A DNA stretch of 64,000 bases from Paraphysoderma sedebokerense (taxonomy: Eukaryota; Blastocladiomycota; Physodermatomycetes; Physodermatales; Physodermataceae), in NCBI GenBank assembly GCA_025602915.1, contig JAHLJZ010000073.1, positions 1 to 64,000 of the forward strand, written 5' to 3'. The first letter of the stretch is position 1. Each line of letters opens with the position of its first letter. The notes under the pieces were generated by a model, which ran no database searches, was not told where the DNA came from, and saw only the letters and a program-made list of their open reading frames with translations. Below are positions 24,801 through 37,046 of this stretch, piece after piece. Both the position numbers and the translations under genes were made by a program.

Positions 24801-27508
24801 CTCGTACTTCCAATTCATTCGGTACCTGACTGTACATCCAGATATTTGGTCATTGATGAAAGGCCAGGAGAAGTCGCTAGACATTCCAAGCGACTCGTGG
24901 CATGCTCTGGCTGCTATATGCCTTCAATGTTTCGATACCACTAGTGCTGCGCGAATTCATCGTTTCTTGGGCGACTTTGGAATGGTAATGTTTCTAGAGG
25001 AATTAGACACGGCGGATGACAAGAACTATTATTGGGGTCATCTCGCGATGGCAATAGGGGAGTGGGACATGGCGCAGGTAAAATATTTTGATCGTAATGG
25101 AGCGTTCAATAAGTATTGACAACACGTAGGATTTATACCTTGCATCACGGAGACCATTGGCAGCTTTGGAGCTACGTCGAGATCTTTTGCAATGGGAACA
25201 AGCACTTTCACTCGCATCTTCGCTGTCTCCTGCCGATATTACAGTAATATCTAAGGAATATGCACAGCAACTGGAAATCAATGGTTCAAACACCTGTATC
25301 ATTATCAGTAAATATTTACAGTCAGGTACACTAACGACTGAAAATTTACTAGGCGCCTATTCAGATGCTCTACAGATGTATTCCCAAGCTCTAAAAACCA
25401 TCAGCGACTTCCCGGGTACATGGGATCAGCGACAAGACCATGAGAAAACATGCCTTTCAGGCTTGACTAGAATGACTTTCCGAATGGGTGATATCGTCAA
25501 AGGGATGAAAATGATACCAAATAATGCAGATAAGCAGTTACTTTTTGAATGTGGTACTATTATGGAGAGTCTTAAACAATACCGAGAAGCTGCGATAATT
25601 TACGAAAGAGGCGAATGGATGGATAAAGCTGCAGAGAATCATTTATTAGGTACTTCCATTTTTGCGCTCCGCTTTACGTACGATTTGTTGAAATCTATCG
25701 TCTAGATCAAAATTTGAACAGATTATTCAACATCCTGGACAGAATTACTTCAGCAAGAGTGTGTGTTCAACTCGGTCAGGCTCTAGAAGGTACCTCCAGC
25801 CTTTATCATAGCAACGACTGTTCACATTCTTATGCGCCACTTCCTAGCTCAACGCAGATACCAAGATGCTGCTAAGGCGTATCAAAAAGCTAAAGCTTGG
25901 GATTATCTCGTTGCCGTTTACGTGACCAAGCTTCAACAAATTGCCGACGCCGTCACTATCGTGCGCAAAACTAGATCTCGGGAATCAGCGAAACTCATAG
26001 CTGACTTCTTCGTCTCGATCAACGACTATAAGTCCGTTGTTGAGTTTTACGTTCTGTCAAACATGAATGAAACGGCGTTCAATGTTGCTTTGAGTCATAA
26101 GTTGCTCGATGTCTATGTTAACAGCTCCGGAGATCGTTTATCAACGGAGGAGATGCTGAAAATTGCCAGCATTATTTCTGACAGTCAACCGTTATTAGCG
26201 GGAAAGCTCTGTTTTCGGGCAGGAGATTATGTTCACGCTTTACAACATTTCCTGCACGCTAGAAATGGAGAGTCTCTTGAACTGGCGATAAAAACTGTAG
26301 GGGCAGCTAAAGACGATCATCTTACAGGGCAACTTATTAATTGGTTGATGATGCATGAGGATGAAGCAGACACAAGTGACATGCGTGGACGTTTCACGAA
26401 AGATCCAAAATGGATATTCAAATTGTACATGGGTTTGGGACAGTTCGTTGAGGCAGCAAGAACAGCTATGATAATTGCAAGAGAGGAATGGGCGGCAGGT
26501 ATAAATGCTTTTTCACAGCAGGCAACCGCGAATCTAACAATCAATTGACCTGTTAGGGAATTACCGTACGGCGCATGATTTGTTGCTCGATAATTTCCGT
26601 CAGCTACGACAAAGTGGTAACTACATCCCATCCCAAATGGAAAATATGTTAATGTTACTGCACAGTTACATTTTGGTGAAGGTGAACCAGAGAATTTTAT
26701 TTGAATCCCGAAAATCTCTCTAACCAAGGTGGACAATTTTAGGTGCTTGTAAGAAATGAGGCTCACGAAAAAGGAGCAAGAATGCTTATCCGTGTGGCCC
26801 ATAACATCTCTCGATTTCCTTCACGTACTTATCGCGTATCACATTTGTTTGCGAATACTCGATTGAATTCTAACAAACAACTGCATTAGACATCATACCA
26901 ATCCTGACATCGACTGTTATCGAGTGCCAAAGAGCGGGATTAAGAAAATCCGCCTTTGAGTTCGCAGCAGTGCTCATGCGGCCGGAGAACCGAAACAGAG
27001 TGGATTCAAAATATCGCAAAAAAATTGAACAAATTGTGAGGTATGCTACGAAATAAATTGCGGTAGATCTTAATTCTAATGTTAAACTTAATAGACGCCC
27101 CGATATTGAAGAACCTCCAGAGGCAAAATCCCCATGCCCTTATTGCAGTTCTCAGGTTACGGATACTACACTCGAATGTGAGGACTGTCAAAACGGATTA
27201 CCATATTGTATTGCGACGGTAATTTCAATCTACAGAGGGTCACGTACATTTTGGTGGTACTAATTAGAATTATGCTACGCTAGGGGCGACATATCGTCAC
27301 TACTGATTACACGACTTGCCCCCACTGTTTGTTTCCGGCTCTGTTTTCTGAATTGACAAAACTGATCGACAAAACAGGGACTTGTCCAATGTGTAGTAAT
27401 GACTTACAAATATCTGATTTGACTATGCTACCGGCAGAGGAAGCGGAATGCATTCTTCGGGATAATCTGAAGCGGGAGAAAGAAAGAGAACAGACGACAG
27501 CTACATGA
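21883..27508 (+). CDS. WDR19: intraflagellar transport protein 144 (WDR19/IFT144)
   Basis: Core subunit of IFT-A, which drives retrograde transport and membrane-protein entry in cilia and flagella. The start MTTK splices to [13 protein letters not shown] and then [15 protein letters not shown], matching the animal N-terminus. An N-terminal double beta-propeller (about 21.9-24.6 kb) is followed by TPR-like alpha-solenoid blocks, including [43 protein letters not shown] and [13 protein letters not shown]. The C-terminus carries paired zinc knuckles: [25 protein letters not shown] across an intron, then CPHC and CPMC. Many short introns; all family blocks are present in order and I see no break. 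It implies the organism builds a flagellum. The gene ends 130 bases from the convergent LYR gene. Confidence 0.96.
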
Positions 27509-27640
27509 GATGGTAGAAAAAAGTTTTTGTTTATTTGCATATTATAATATGTAATGCGAGGATTATTCCAAAAATGGCAGGATCAAAACAAGAAAGCGCC
27601 CAACAAAATAAAATGTTGAGAAAATCTGACCAGCAATTTG

Positions 27641-27886
27641 TTATTTATATAAACGCTTAGCTATAGCTAGTTGTCGCTCGATAAGTTGACGGCCTTCTTC
27701 GGCTTTCTTTGTAAGCTCTTTTATCTTTGATGGATCTGTTACATTCTTGTTGTGTCTAAATTCATGCTTAGTCTTCAAAAATATATATCGCTGCATATTC
27801 GACGATGGGAATATTTTAGCCTGCGATAAAAGTTTTCTGTAGAGAGAAAGAATGTAGGTTCGATGATGAGGTCGGTGCATGGCCAT
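27641..27886 (-). CDS. small mitochondrial LYR-motif protein, LYRM2-like
   Basis: An 81-residue single-exon protein of the Complex1_LYR family. The motif SLYRKLLSQAK near the N-terminus, the phenylalanine-containing EFRHNKNVTDP block 28 residues on, and a charged C-terminal helix (ELTKKAEEGRQLIERQLAIA) are all visible. LYR proteins bind mitochondrial acyl carrier protein and assist respiratory-complex or Fe-S cluster assembly. The spacing, the FP at the turn and the AIAK end look most like LYRM2 (linked to complex I), but ISD11/LYRM4 has the same spacing, so the subfamily is not certain. It lies between two microtubule/flagellar genes and starts 236 bases from KATNAL2 on the other strand. Confidence 0.78.
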   Translation of the reverse strand: MAMHRPHHRTYILSLYRKLLSQAKIFPSSNMQRYIFLKTKHEFRHNKNVTDPSKIKELTKKAEEGRQLIERQLAIAKRLYK

Positions 27887-28122
27887 CAGCTTCGGCAGTT
27901 GCTTATGTGAAATGGTGGATGTGATAGGAAATGTGAATGCGAATTTCCCAATCTGATGAGGAGTTCTGATGGAGTGAAATTGTCAATTGTCGGAAAGAGA
28001 GGGTTGCCTTGGAGATCGCACTGGAGATCCTGACGACATAATAAAGTTTGGAAACTTTTCTCAATTTATTACAACAGCGCATCGAAGACGCAACAATTTT
28101 ATTTCATATCCCTTCAACCAAG
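27887..28122. promoter_or_regulatory. shared divergent promoter, LYR gene and KATNAL2
   Basis: Only 236 bases separate the two start codons, which point away from each other, so both promoters must share this spacer. No specific element is recognised. Confidence 0.5.
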
Positions 28123-30535
<2,413 letters not shown>

Positions 30536-30888
30536 ATTGGGCAAGACATAATCACCACCTACAGTTATGGATGAATTACTCTATGTAAAACTGACGATAT
30601 CATACAAAGAGAATACAAGTGGACGATTACATTGTACAAGGAAGAGATTGGTTATATAATACAGAAAGACCACAAAACATTACCACAGTCAACTACGTCG
30701 TATCACTACAATCTAGCTTGATCCTTAAATTATTGGTCTGAATATCTAATTTGACATTATCAATCTAAATAAAGACGAATTCCTCACGCTACGATAGCAT
30801 TAGCAATTTCAAGAACGCATACAATAGAGTATATAACTGGTGGTAAGCCACCGACTATATTCACATCAATTAATGCTGCTCCACATTA
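30536..30888. other. convergent 3' spacer, KATNAL2 and F-box/LRR gene
   Basis: AT-rich spacer between two converging genes. It should hold both polyadenylation regions; nothing else is recognised. Confidence 0.6.
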
Positions 30889-32319
30889 TCATTCTTCACG
30901 TAATTCACTGCCTGGATGGTCTATCTGTAAATTATGCAGCGACTTCGGCAGATGTGGCAAGCGAATAAGAGGGTTCAAATTACAAGTGAGCGATTCTAGG
31001 GTATCAGGCAGTGTAGGCAATAGACTGATGCAGTTCATTTTACAGTTCAAAGATTTCAAAGAAGGAGGTAGTGATGGCAGCGAAGTTAAACCGTTTTTTT
31101 CACAATCACAATGGATTAGTGACCCAGGAAGGAGAGGCAATGCCCGTAAATAGTTTGAAGAACAATGAAGGGTAGTTAAGGAAGATGGAAGCTGAGGTAG
31201 CGTTGATAAACAGCAATCACGACAACTGAGAATTTTTAGGGTTGAAGGAAGAGCGGGCATGACAGAAATACTCGACAGATCGCAAGTGAGAATTTCGAGT
31301 GAAGGCGGGAGCGTGGACGGGAGAGCAGAGAGCGTTTTATTTTTACCACAGAACAGCCGCTTTAATTTGGATGGTAAGGGTGGAATGGATTGAGATCCGA
31401 AGCAAACCAGCTCAACAAGTCCCGACGGTAAATCGGGGAAGTACGAAAGCGAATGACCAACGTCGAGAACTTGTAAGAAAACAGGGAGTTGACTCTGAGA
31501 GGTAGTGAAGTGATTGTGGGCACATTCAAGTATATTCAAATCTGCCGGAAGTGAAGGGAAAGAACTGAGATTATTGTGAGTGCAGTTGAGTCTTCGAAGT
31601 GACGGAGGCAATGTTGGAAGAAGATTGAGCGAGTTGTGTGAGCAATCAAGGATTTCTAGTCCTTCCGGTAGTTGAGGTAAAGAGGTGAGAGATACATTAT
31701 GAGAACATTGAAGGCGTTTAAGTTGATTCGGCAATTTCGAGATTTCTTTGATGTTGCAAGATACCAGTCCCAACTCAATCAACGATTCTGGAAGACGGGG
31801 CGGTGAAGCAACATATATATGTTTGCAATGAAGAATGTTGAGAGTCTTTGGCAGTGAAGGAAGTTTTCTTAAGGTACAGGATTCCAAAATCAGCGCTTCC
31901 AAATTATCGGGCAATTCCTTTGGCAGTTTGATGTGGCAATCATTACACTCGAATCGCTTAAGTCGAGATAGAAATGGTATGGACACAGCCGATAAAAGTC
32001 TGAAATGTTTGAGCGATACATGCGTTAAGCTCGGTATAGAGGCACACATATCTTCTTCACTGTTTCCCCAGCGACCATTTCCACCGCCGTCAATCGTCAA
32101 TGATCGTACATAAGTTACGAGACGGCTGTTAACTAGTTCGGGGAGGGACTGAAGGGTAATGGAAACCGAGCGAAACAGCCGTCGTCTGGCGGGATCTAGA
32201 AAATAACCATGGGCGAGTGTAAGATTTAAAAGGTCCGAAAAAGGAAGATACTGTGTGATGTTGTAAACGATGTCGGACACTGCAGCGACGTCCGACGAGG
32301 AGGAGACTGGGGAAGGCAT
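30889..32319 (-). CDS. F-box protein with bacterial-type (LPxLP) leucine-rich repeats
   Basis: A single-exon protein of about 476 residues. Residues ~20-60 look like an F-box (IVYNITQYLPFSDLLNLTLA, then a DPARRRLF stretch typical of fungal F-box proteins), which would bind Skp1 in an SCF ubiquitin ligase. From about residue 125 the protein is some sixteen repeats of about 20 residues with the consensus LPxLPxSLxxLxCxxNxLxx. That is the short bacterial class seen in IpaH/YopM and in many Bacteroidetes and large-DNA-virus proteins, not the 24-29-residue eukaryotic class. The central position is mostly Cys instead of Val. I infer a substrate-recognition solenoid; the target is unknown. Lack of introns stands out among its neighbours. 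Start is the ATG giving MPSPVSSSS; the upstream codon in frame is TTG. Confidence 0.85.
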   Translation of the reverse strand: MPSPVSSSSDVAAVSDIVYNITQYLPFSDLLNLTLAHGYFLDPARRRLFRSVSITLQSLPELVNSRLVTYVRSLTIDGGGNGRWGNSEEDMCASIPSLTHVSLKHFRLLSAVSIPFLSRLKRFECNDCHIKLPKELPDNLEALILESCTLRKLPSLPKTLNILHCKHIYVASPPRLPESLIELGLVSCNIKEISKLPNQLKRLQCSHNVSLTSLPQLPEGLEILDCSHNSLNLLPTLPPSLRRLNCTHNNLSSFPSLPADLNILECAHNHFTTSQSQLPVFLQVLDVGHSLSYFPDLPSGLVELVCFGSQSIPPLPSKLKRLFCGKNKTLSALPSTLPPSLEILTCDLSSISVMPALPSTLKILSCRDCCLSTLPQLPSSLTTLHCSSNYLRALPLLPGSLIHCDCEKNGLTSLPSLPPSLKSLNCKMNCISLLPTLPDTLESLTCNLNPLIRLPHLPKSLHNLQIDHPGSELREE

Positions 32320-33701
32320 GGAGTTGTGAATATCTTGCGCTGCCAACTAGTAACCGAGATAGAATATCCTCTCAGTTGACTCTTTGGAGTTTATATTGAT
32401 ATAATTTGGTCAACGTCGCTGTCTTTGTGCAGAATGGAGGGCAAAATTCACTTGGGACGCCGGCGCACGAATTTCGTTGCCAGATGATGGGTGATTACTT
32501 AGAGAAGGACGGATCTCAAAACCAGCCGTAGCTTGCTGAATACTAAAAGTTGAATATTATTTCTGTTTGATCAAAGCATACCGTCAAAAGTAATAATGAG
32601 TAGTTTCTTTTAAATCGCCACATCAAGAAATATGCGGTTATATAGAATTTATTGCTTCCAGATTGGACATCTATCGTTCATCATTCGTACTGAGTGCGCA
32701 TTACATCGATGTGTGTATATACATTCATGCAAAGATTTAGTTGATATATTCACAGCGAAATATGAAATCGAAGATTCATTTTTAGTCAATTATCATGGAT
32801 AAAATTTGTTCAAATGCAGACATGTTGTGTTGGATGCCAGGGAGTGAGGGGTGGTGCTACACAGCAGAATGATTTGGAATGGAGCATTTAGCAACTTTCT
32901 TTTGACAGTAATATTGTTTGAGGAATTTCTGAGACAGTGGAAGTGATTTCGGACGATGTCCATCACTGGCGTACTTAACTTGGGAGAGCTGTCGGCGATT
33001 TTAGTGAATCAAAGTAATTAAAGAGGGTTTAGATGTAGCGCGACCAACTAACAAGTCCCAACTAAACCGTGTCAAGCCAACTTGGAACTAAAATGTCTTT
33101 TGTCACGTCTATACTGTCCAACAGCTGAAACGAGTCAAGCCAGCTCCCTTAATCAGGGCAAGTTTAGCCACTGAACATGTTTCGAACTAAAAGTGAGTTT
33201 AGTCACAGACTCAAGTTACTTGTTTTTAGTCGAAACAAAACACGTGGATGTCAGAACTAATCTTTTTCAACCTTAGTTCTTAACTAAACCCTTGTCGACC
33301 AAACTCTTACGGACTAAACTCTGAGCGACTAAACTCTGAGCGACTAAACTTTGAGCGACTAAACTTTGAGCGACTAAACTTTTACCGACTAAACTTCTAC
33401 GGACTAAACTTTCAACTTTTTCGACTAAACATTTACCGGCCACACTTTTACGGACTAAACCCTTGTCGGCTAAACTCTTACGGACTAAACTCTTACGCAC
33501 TAAACTTTGAGCGACTAAACTTTTACCGAGTAAACTCTTCCCACCTTGCGATTAACATCTTCCCAACTACACGTTTTTCAACTAAAACTTTTTCTATCAA
33601 AATTTTACTTTACTCGACCATCACCCCAAACCGTGGCCTCCATAGAGATCGCTTCAGTTAATCGCTTCAGTTAATAGGTCACATTGATTGCAAAAGCAAG
33701 C
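32320..33701. other. intergenic region with minisatellite
   Basis: A 1.4-kb spacer between two divergent genes. The left part is plain AT-rich DNA. From about 33030 it becomes rich in ACTAAAC words and then forms a clear tandem array, listed separately. Both promoters of the flanking genes must lie here. Confidence 0.6.
33284..33540. repeat. 15-bp minisatellite (unit ACTAAACTTTGAGCG and variants)
   Basis: About seventeen tandem units of 15 bases, drifting between ACTTTGAGCGACTAA, ACTCTGAGCGACTAA, ACTTTTACCGACTAA and ACTCTTACGGACTAA. The middle copies are nearly identical; the edges are degraded, and loose ACTAAAC words continue left to about 33030. Because the unit is a multiple of three, frames stay open on both strands; the minus frame reads a pentapeptide series SLVAQ/SLVRK. 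I treat it as a noncoding array since it has no ATG-led gene around it. Confidence 0.88.
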
Positions 33702-35626
33702 ATGATAGAAGCATCTTCTTCCCTATTCCGCCATTATGATCTCACCGTTCTCTATCTCTCCAAAATCATCCTCTATATCGCTCTCTACGCCATTTTCAAG
33801 GACTTTGTCTTTAACAGATTATGGAACAAATTCCTTTCAAATACTTGTTCGGGTGATATCTCTCTTTTCTATATGCTTGTGTTTAATTAGTATCGTTGAG
33901 CTGGGCACTGAAACCTGTGTACTGATAAGGGAGCGTAGTTTCTCCTGTCTGTGCTCTCAAGCTTCATTTTATGCGTTGAACCCATCAAAGTCTAATAATA
34001 ATAATACTCGTTCATCGCTCAATATAGATCGTAATTTGGTTAGATGCATTCCTCAATCCGACAAACCAAACCTGAATATTTCGGACACCCTAAACTTTCC
34101 CAATCCCATATCCGCAAAGTTCAATGCTACATTAGCCAACATCAAATCTACGATTACCAACCTACAGTCAATAAAACTTTCAGAATGTATCGACAATAAG
34201 GGCGATCAGGTGCCAAACCCAGTTATTCCCGAAGAGTCATGTCCTACAAATGAAGACATGCCCCAATTAAAACATCAACGGTTGCCATTGCCAGCCAATG
34301 CCGATCTAAGAAAATGGTACATTGAAAATTCACAAATTATATGGGGAGAACAATTAAGCGAAAGGTGTGTTTGATATCGATCCCTGAAAGAAAGCATTCT
34401 CGGTTATGCATCGCGAATGTGGAAGCTCACATCTACTAATGGAATCTTAAGCTTTATGGCCAGCGATGAGCCCTTGGAGAACATATCAAAGTGGAAGGAT
34501 TTCATTCAAATCATACGTCTACACTTTTCGAATGACACAGTCCGAGAAGAAATTGCGGAGATATTGAAATATTTAATTCAAGAGTAATTACAGTTCTTGT
34601 TTCAGCGAATCTTGCACCGGTAGCTCATTTATTGATTTTCAACCAGATATTCAAACAATTCACTTCCACTGAAGCAGTTAATTGAAGTCTTAGTGGATGT
34701 GTTTGCAGAATGTCGTAAATTTGAATTGATTGGTTTGCTTCGTTATGCTTGTTCGCGGAGCAGTTGATTCTCAAAATCTGACATCAAACTTGAAGGATTA
34801 CTTCAACTAGCTCTTTCGTCATCCGCAGCTCAGACGTACCTGGTTGAATGTACAGAATATAAACGTCATTCCGATTGGGGCATTCTGAATGAATTTAATT
34901 CCACCAAATCCTCCGTGGCTGAAATCGCGAAGACACTCGACCCTGGACTGAATTCAGCTGGTTCCGCCCCAAGAGAGCTGTCAGTAAAAGACGGGCTTCC
35001 ACTGTGGAGTGATGTTAGAGCTTTGACATTTATTCTCGGTGAATATCAATTGGCGGATTTTTCTCTTGTTAGAATCTTATAGTCCATTTTAACAAGTAAT
35101 CTCTTCTTTATACCCTATCATAAAAGGATCACCAAAATACAACGTTGATTTGAAGCTCAATGCAATGTTGGAGCTGAAACTTCTCTTGGTCCCGAAATCT
35201 CGCGCGAAAGTCGGCTGTTTCGAATGCACCACATCCGCAACTCTTGAAGCCGACAAAACCAAATCTACAATGCAACCGCAAAGTAAACACAACAGCAATC
35301 CTGTTATCCCAGCTGCGTACGAGTCAAATGTGAACCAGTTTGAATTGAACTCGCCATCCTCGGACTCTACTGAACAAAACGATAGAGGTGTATTAATTCA
35401 AACATACGGCGACAATTCACCAGACTACAAGAATCTCTCACATGAAAATGAACCGGGAAGTCAGCAGAATGACGACTATATCAAGAACTTGGATTTATTC
35501 CATAGTTTGAACGGGTTGGAGTTGATGGAAGTATTAGCAAAACAAGATGAAGAATTAAGAATGTCCGGAATTCTGTTGTTACAATCGATTAATGAAGTGC
35601 TAATCAAAGAGCTGGGAATTGTTTGA
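33702..35626 (+). CDS. unrecognised multi-exon protein with N-terminal membrane segment
   Basis: I do not recognise this gene. The first exon (MIEASSSLFRHYDL, then LSKIILYIALYAIFKDFVF) carries a hydrophobic, probably membrane-anchoring segment. A GT-AG intron near 33850-33891 leads to a polar, Asn/Ser-rich region, then exons with helix-like sequence: LGYASRMWKLTSTNGILSF and WKDFIQIIRLHFSNDTVREE (34.4-34.6 kb), SLPLKQLIEVLVDVFAECRK (34.7 kb), SVKDGLPLWSDVRALTFILG (35.0 kb), and a last exon of about 470 bases ending LIKELGIV. Open frames, amino-acid composition and plausible splice sites support a real gene, but one junction near 34363 would need an unusually short intron, so the model is approximate. 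Cellular role unknown. Confidence 0.6.
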
Positions 35627-36214
35627 TCAATTTGAAATCGCGACGACTTCCAATTGATGCCAGATCCGGTAAGTTGAGAAAGTTCGTAATGAACTCAAAT
35701 CTCTACATGTAGATAATTAATACACAAAGGGCGAATATCCGAATATGACTATGCTGAAATGTGCAAAGCCAGGCCTGAGACACTTTGTGTATATTAAATC
35801 ATCCGTTGTCAGACAGAAATTGTCAGTAAAGATAGGTCATGTTTCGTTTCGATTTCCACCCCACCGTATAGCTTTTTACATAATGGAAGTTCCGAAGCTG
35901 GAATCGGAGAATTAAGCAACGTCTTATAGAGTCGATTATGTACAAAATTATTAGCTTCGTGAGAAACTAGTTTAATCAAAGTGATTATCACTTTATCCAA
36001 TATGCATTAAATCCACATGAACTTTCCTGGCCTACGTTAATCACCAACTGAGATGATTGCTGATGATATCGACCAAACTTAGGGGTATATTACTCGTCCA
36101 CTCGCTTCTTTGTATGGTCCATTGGGTGCGACGTAACATGTGACGAGACAGGTAATGGGGCATCCTTCATTTGGAGCAGCACAACTCAGGCGGGCGGAAC
36201 TGTTGGATTATGTT
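35627..36214. other. convergent 3' spacer before Rpp20
   Basis: AT-rich spacer between the converging unrecognised gene and the Rpp20 gene. Short open frames are present but none looks conserved. Confidence 0.55.
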
Positions 36215-36891
36215 CTACGACTTCGGTGTAGAGGATACGCTGGTTTTGTTATCACAAAGAAATATCTTGATGTGTATAGCCGAATTCGTCCGTTTCTCGG
36301 TTATGATGTCTTCGTCCTACAAACCCCATTAATCCCGACACGTTGAAGACATGATCAAGGGAGATGAAGCCGTACCTCATCATCCAACTCAATGTCATCA
36401 ATCACATCCACACTTCCTGTTTCAATTGAATAATCTAGAGGAATGACATTGTTCTGCCTCATCTCCACGCAGACCTGCACTGCTTTCTCGATGGTTTTGC
36501 CTAACCCGTGAACTATCACGAATGGTAACCTAATAAAACCAAACACCGATGTTATTACCCAATGAATCGGCGGAACCAATAAATTCACCGACATGTCGTC
36601 AGGATTTTTGGTCGATAGTAACACGAGATATGTACTTTTCTTCCAGGAGTAATTTCATGGCCCTACTTCGAAGAGCGGAAATTTTTGTTTTTGATGAAAC
36701 GTAAATATCATGTTTGAGAGTTGGCAGCCTTTGAGGAGCGCGCTTCTGCCGTTTAACTTTCGTAGACATGGGTGAAAGAAAGATTAAGTTGAGTTCAGAG
36801 TGAAAGACATCTGGCAATGAAGGCGATATGAATATATTTTTTAATTCTTACCAATTGTAGCTGGGTCAATCGTCCGCTTTCGTTTCTCCAT
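36215..36891 (-). CDS. POP7: RNase P/MRP Alba-type subunit Rpp20/Pop7
   Basis: A small protein that pairs with Rpp25/Pop6 as an Alba heterodimer on the P3 loop of RNase P and RNase MRP RNA, for tRNA and pre-rRNA processing. Four exons are inferred: MEKRKRTIDPATI, spliced (phase 1, acceptor CGAAAG) to VKRQKRAPQRLPTLKHDIYV; the core strand-helix FVIVHGLGKTIEKAVQVCVE; and a last exon EKRTNSAIHIKIFLC. The RLP...DIYV, VHGLGxxIxxA and NSAIHI motifs are diagnostic of Rpp20. A shorter alternative start exists at MSTKVKRQ (36769). It stands head-to-head with TAF6. Confidence 0.9.
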
Positions 36892-37046
36892 GTTGGAAGG
36901 AATAATACTGTGTTACTTCTGCTCACTTATATCTCATTCATATTAACCATATCGTTGAGTTTGTTTACTTGCACACGTGACTGCTGTCTGCGTGCTTCCT
37001 CTCATTGCTCTTCATGGAATTCGATTTATATCCGTTCTATATCAAC
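36892..37046. promoter_or_regulatory. shared divergent promoter of Rpp20 and TAF6
   Basis: Only about 155 bases separate the proposed start codons of the two divergent genes, so the promoter is very compact and must be bidirectional or overlapping. No individual element is identified. Confidence 0.5.

Noticed and set aside
26317-26802. 161-codon minus-strand frame inside WDR19
   Set aside because: It is antisense to conserved WDR19 exons and shows no family resemblance.
33273-33500. Minus-strand pentapeptide-repeat frame as a gene
   Set aside because: A 15-base repeat keeps frames open on both strands by arithmetic alone, and no real start or flanking coding sequence supports it.
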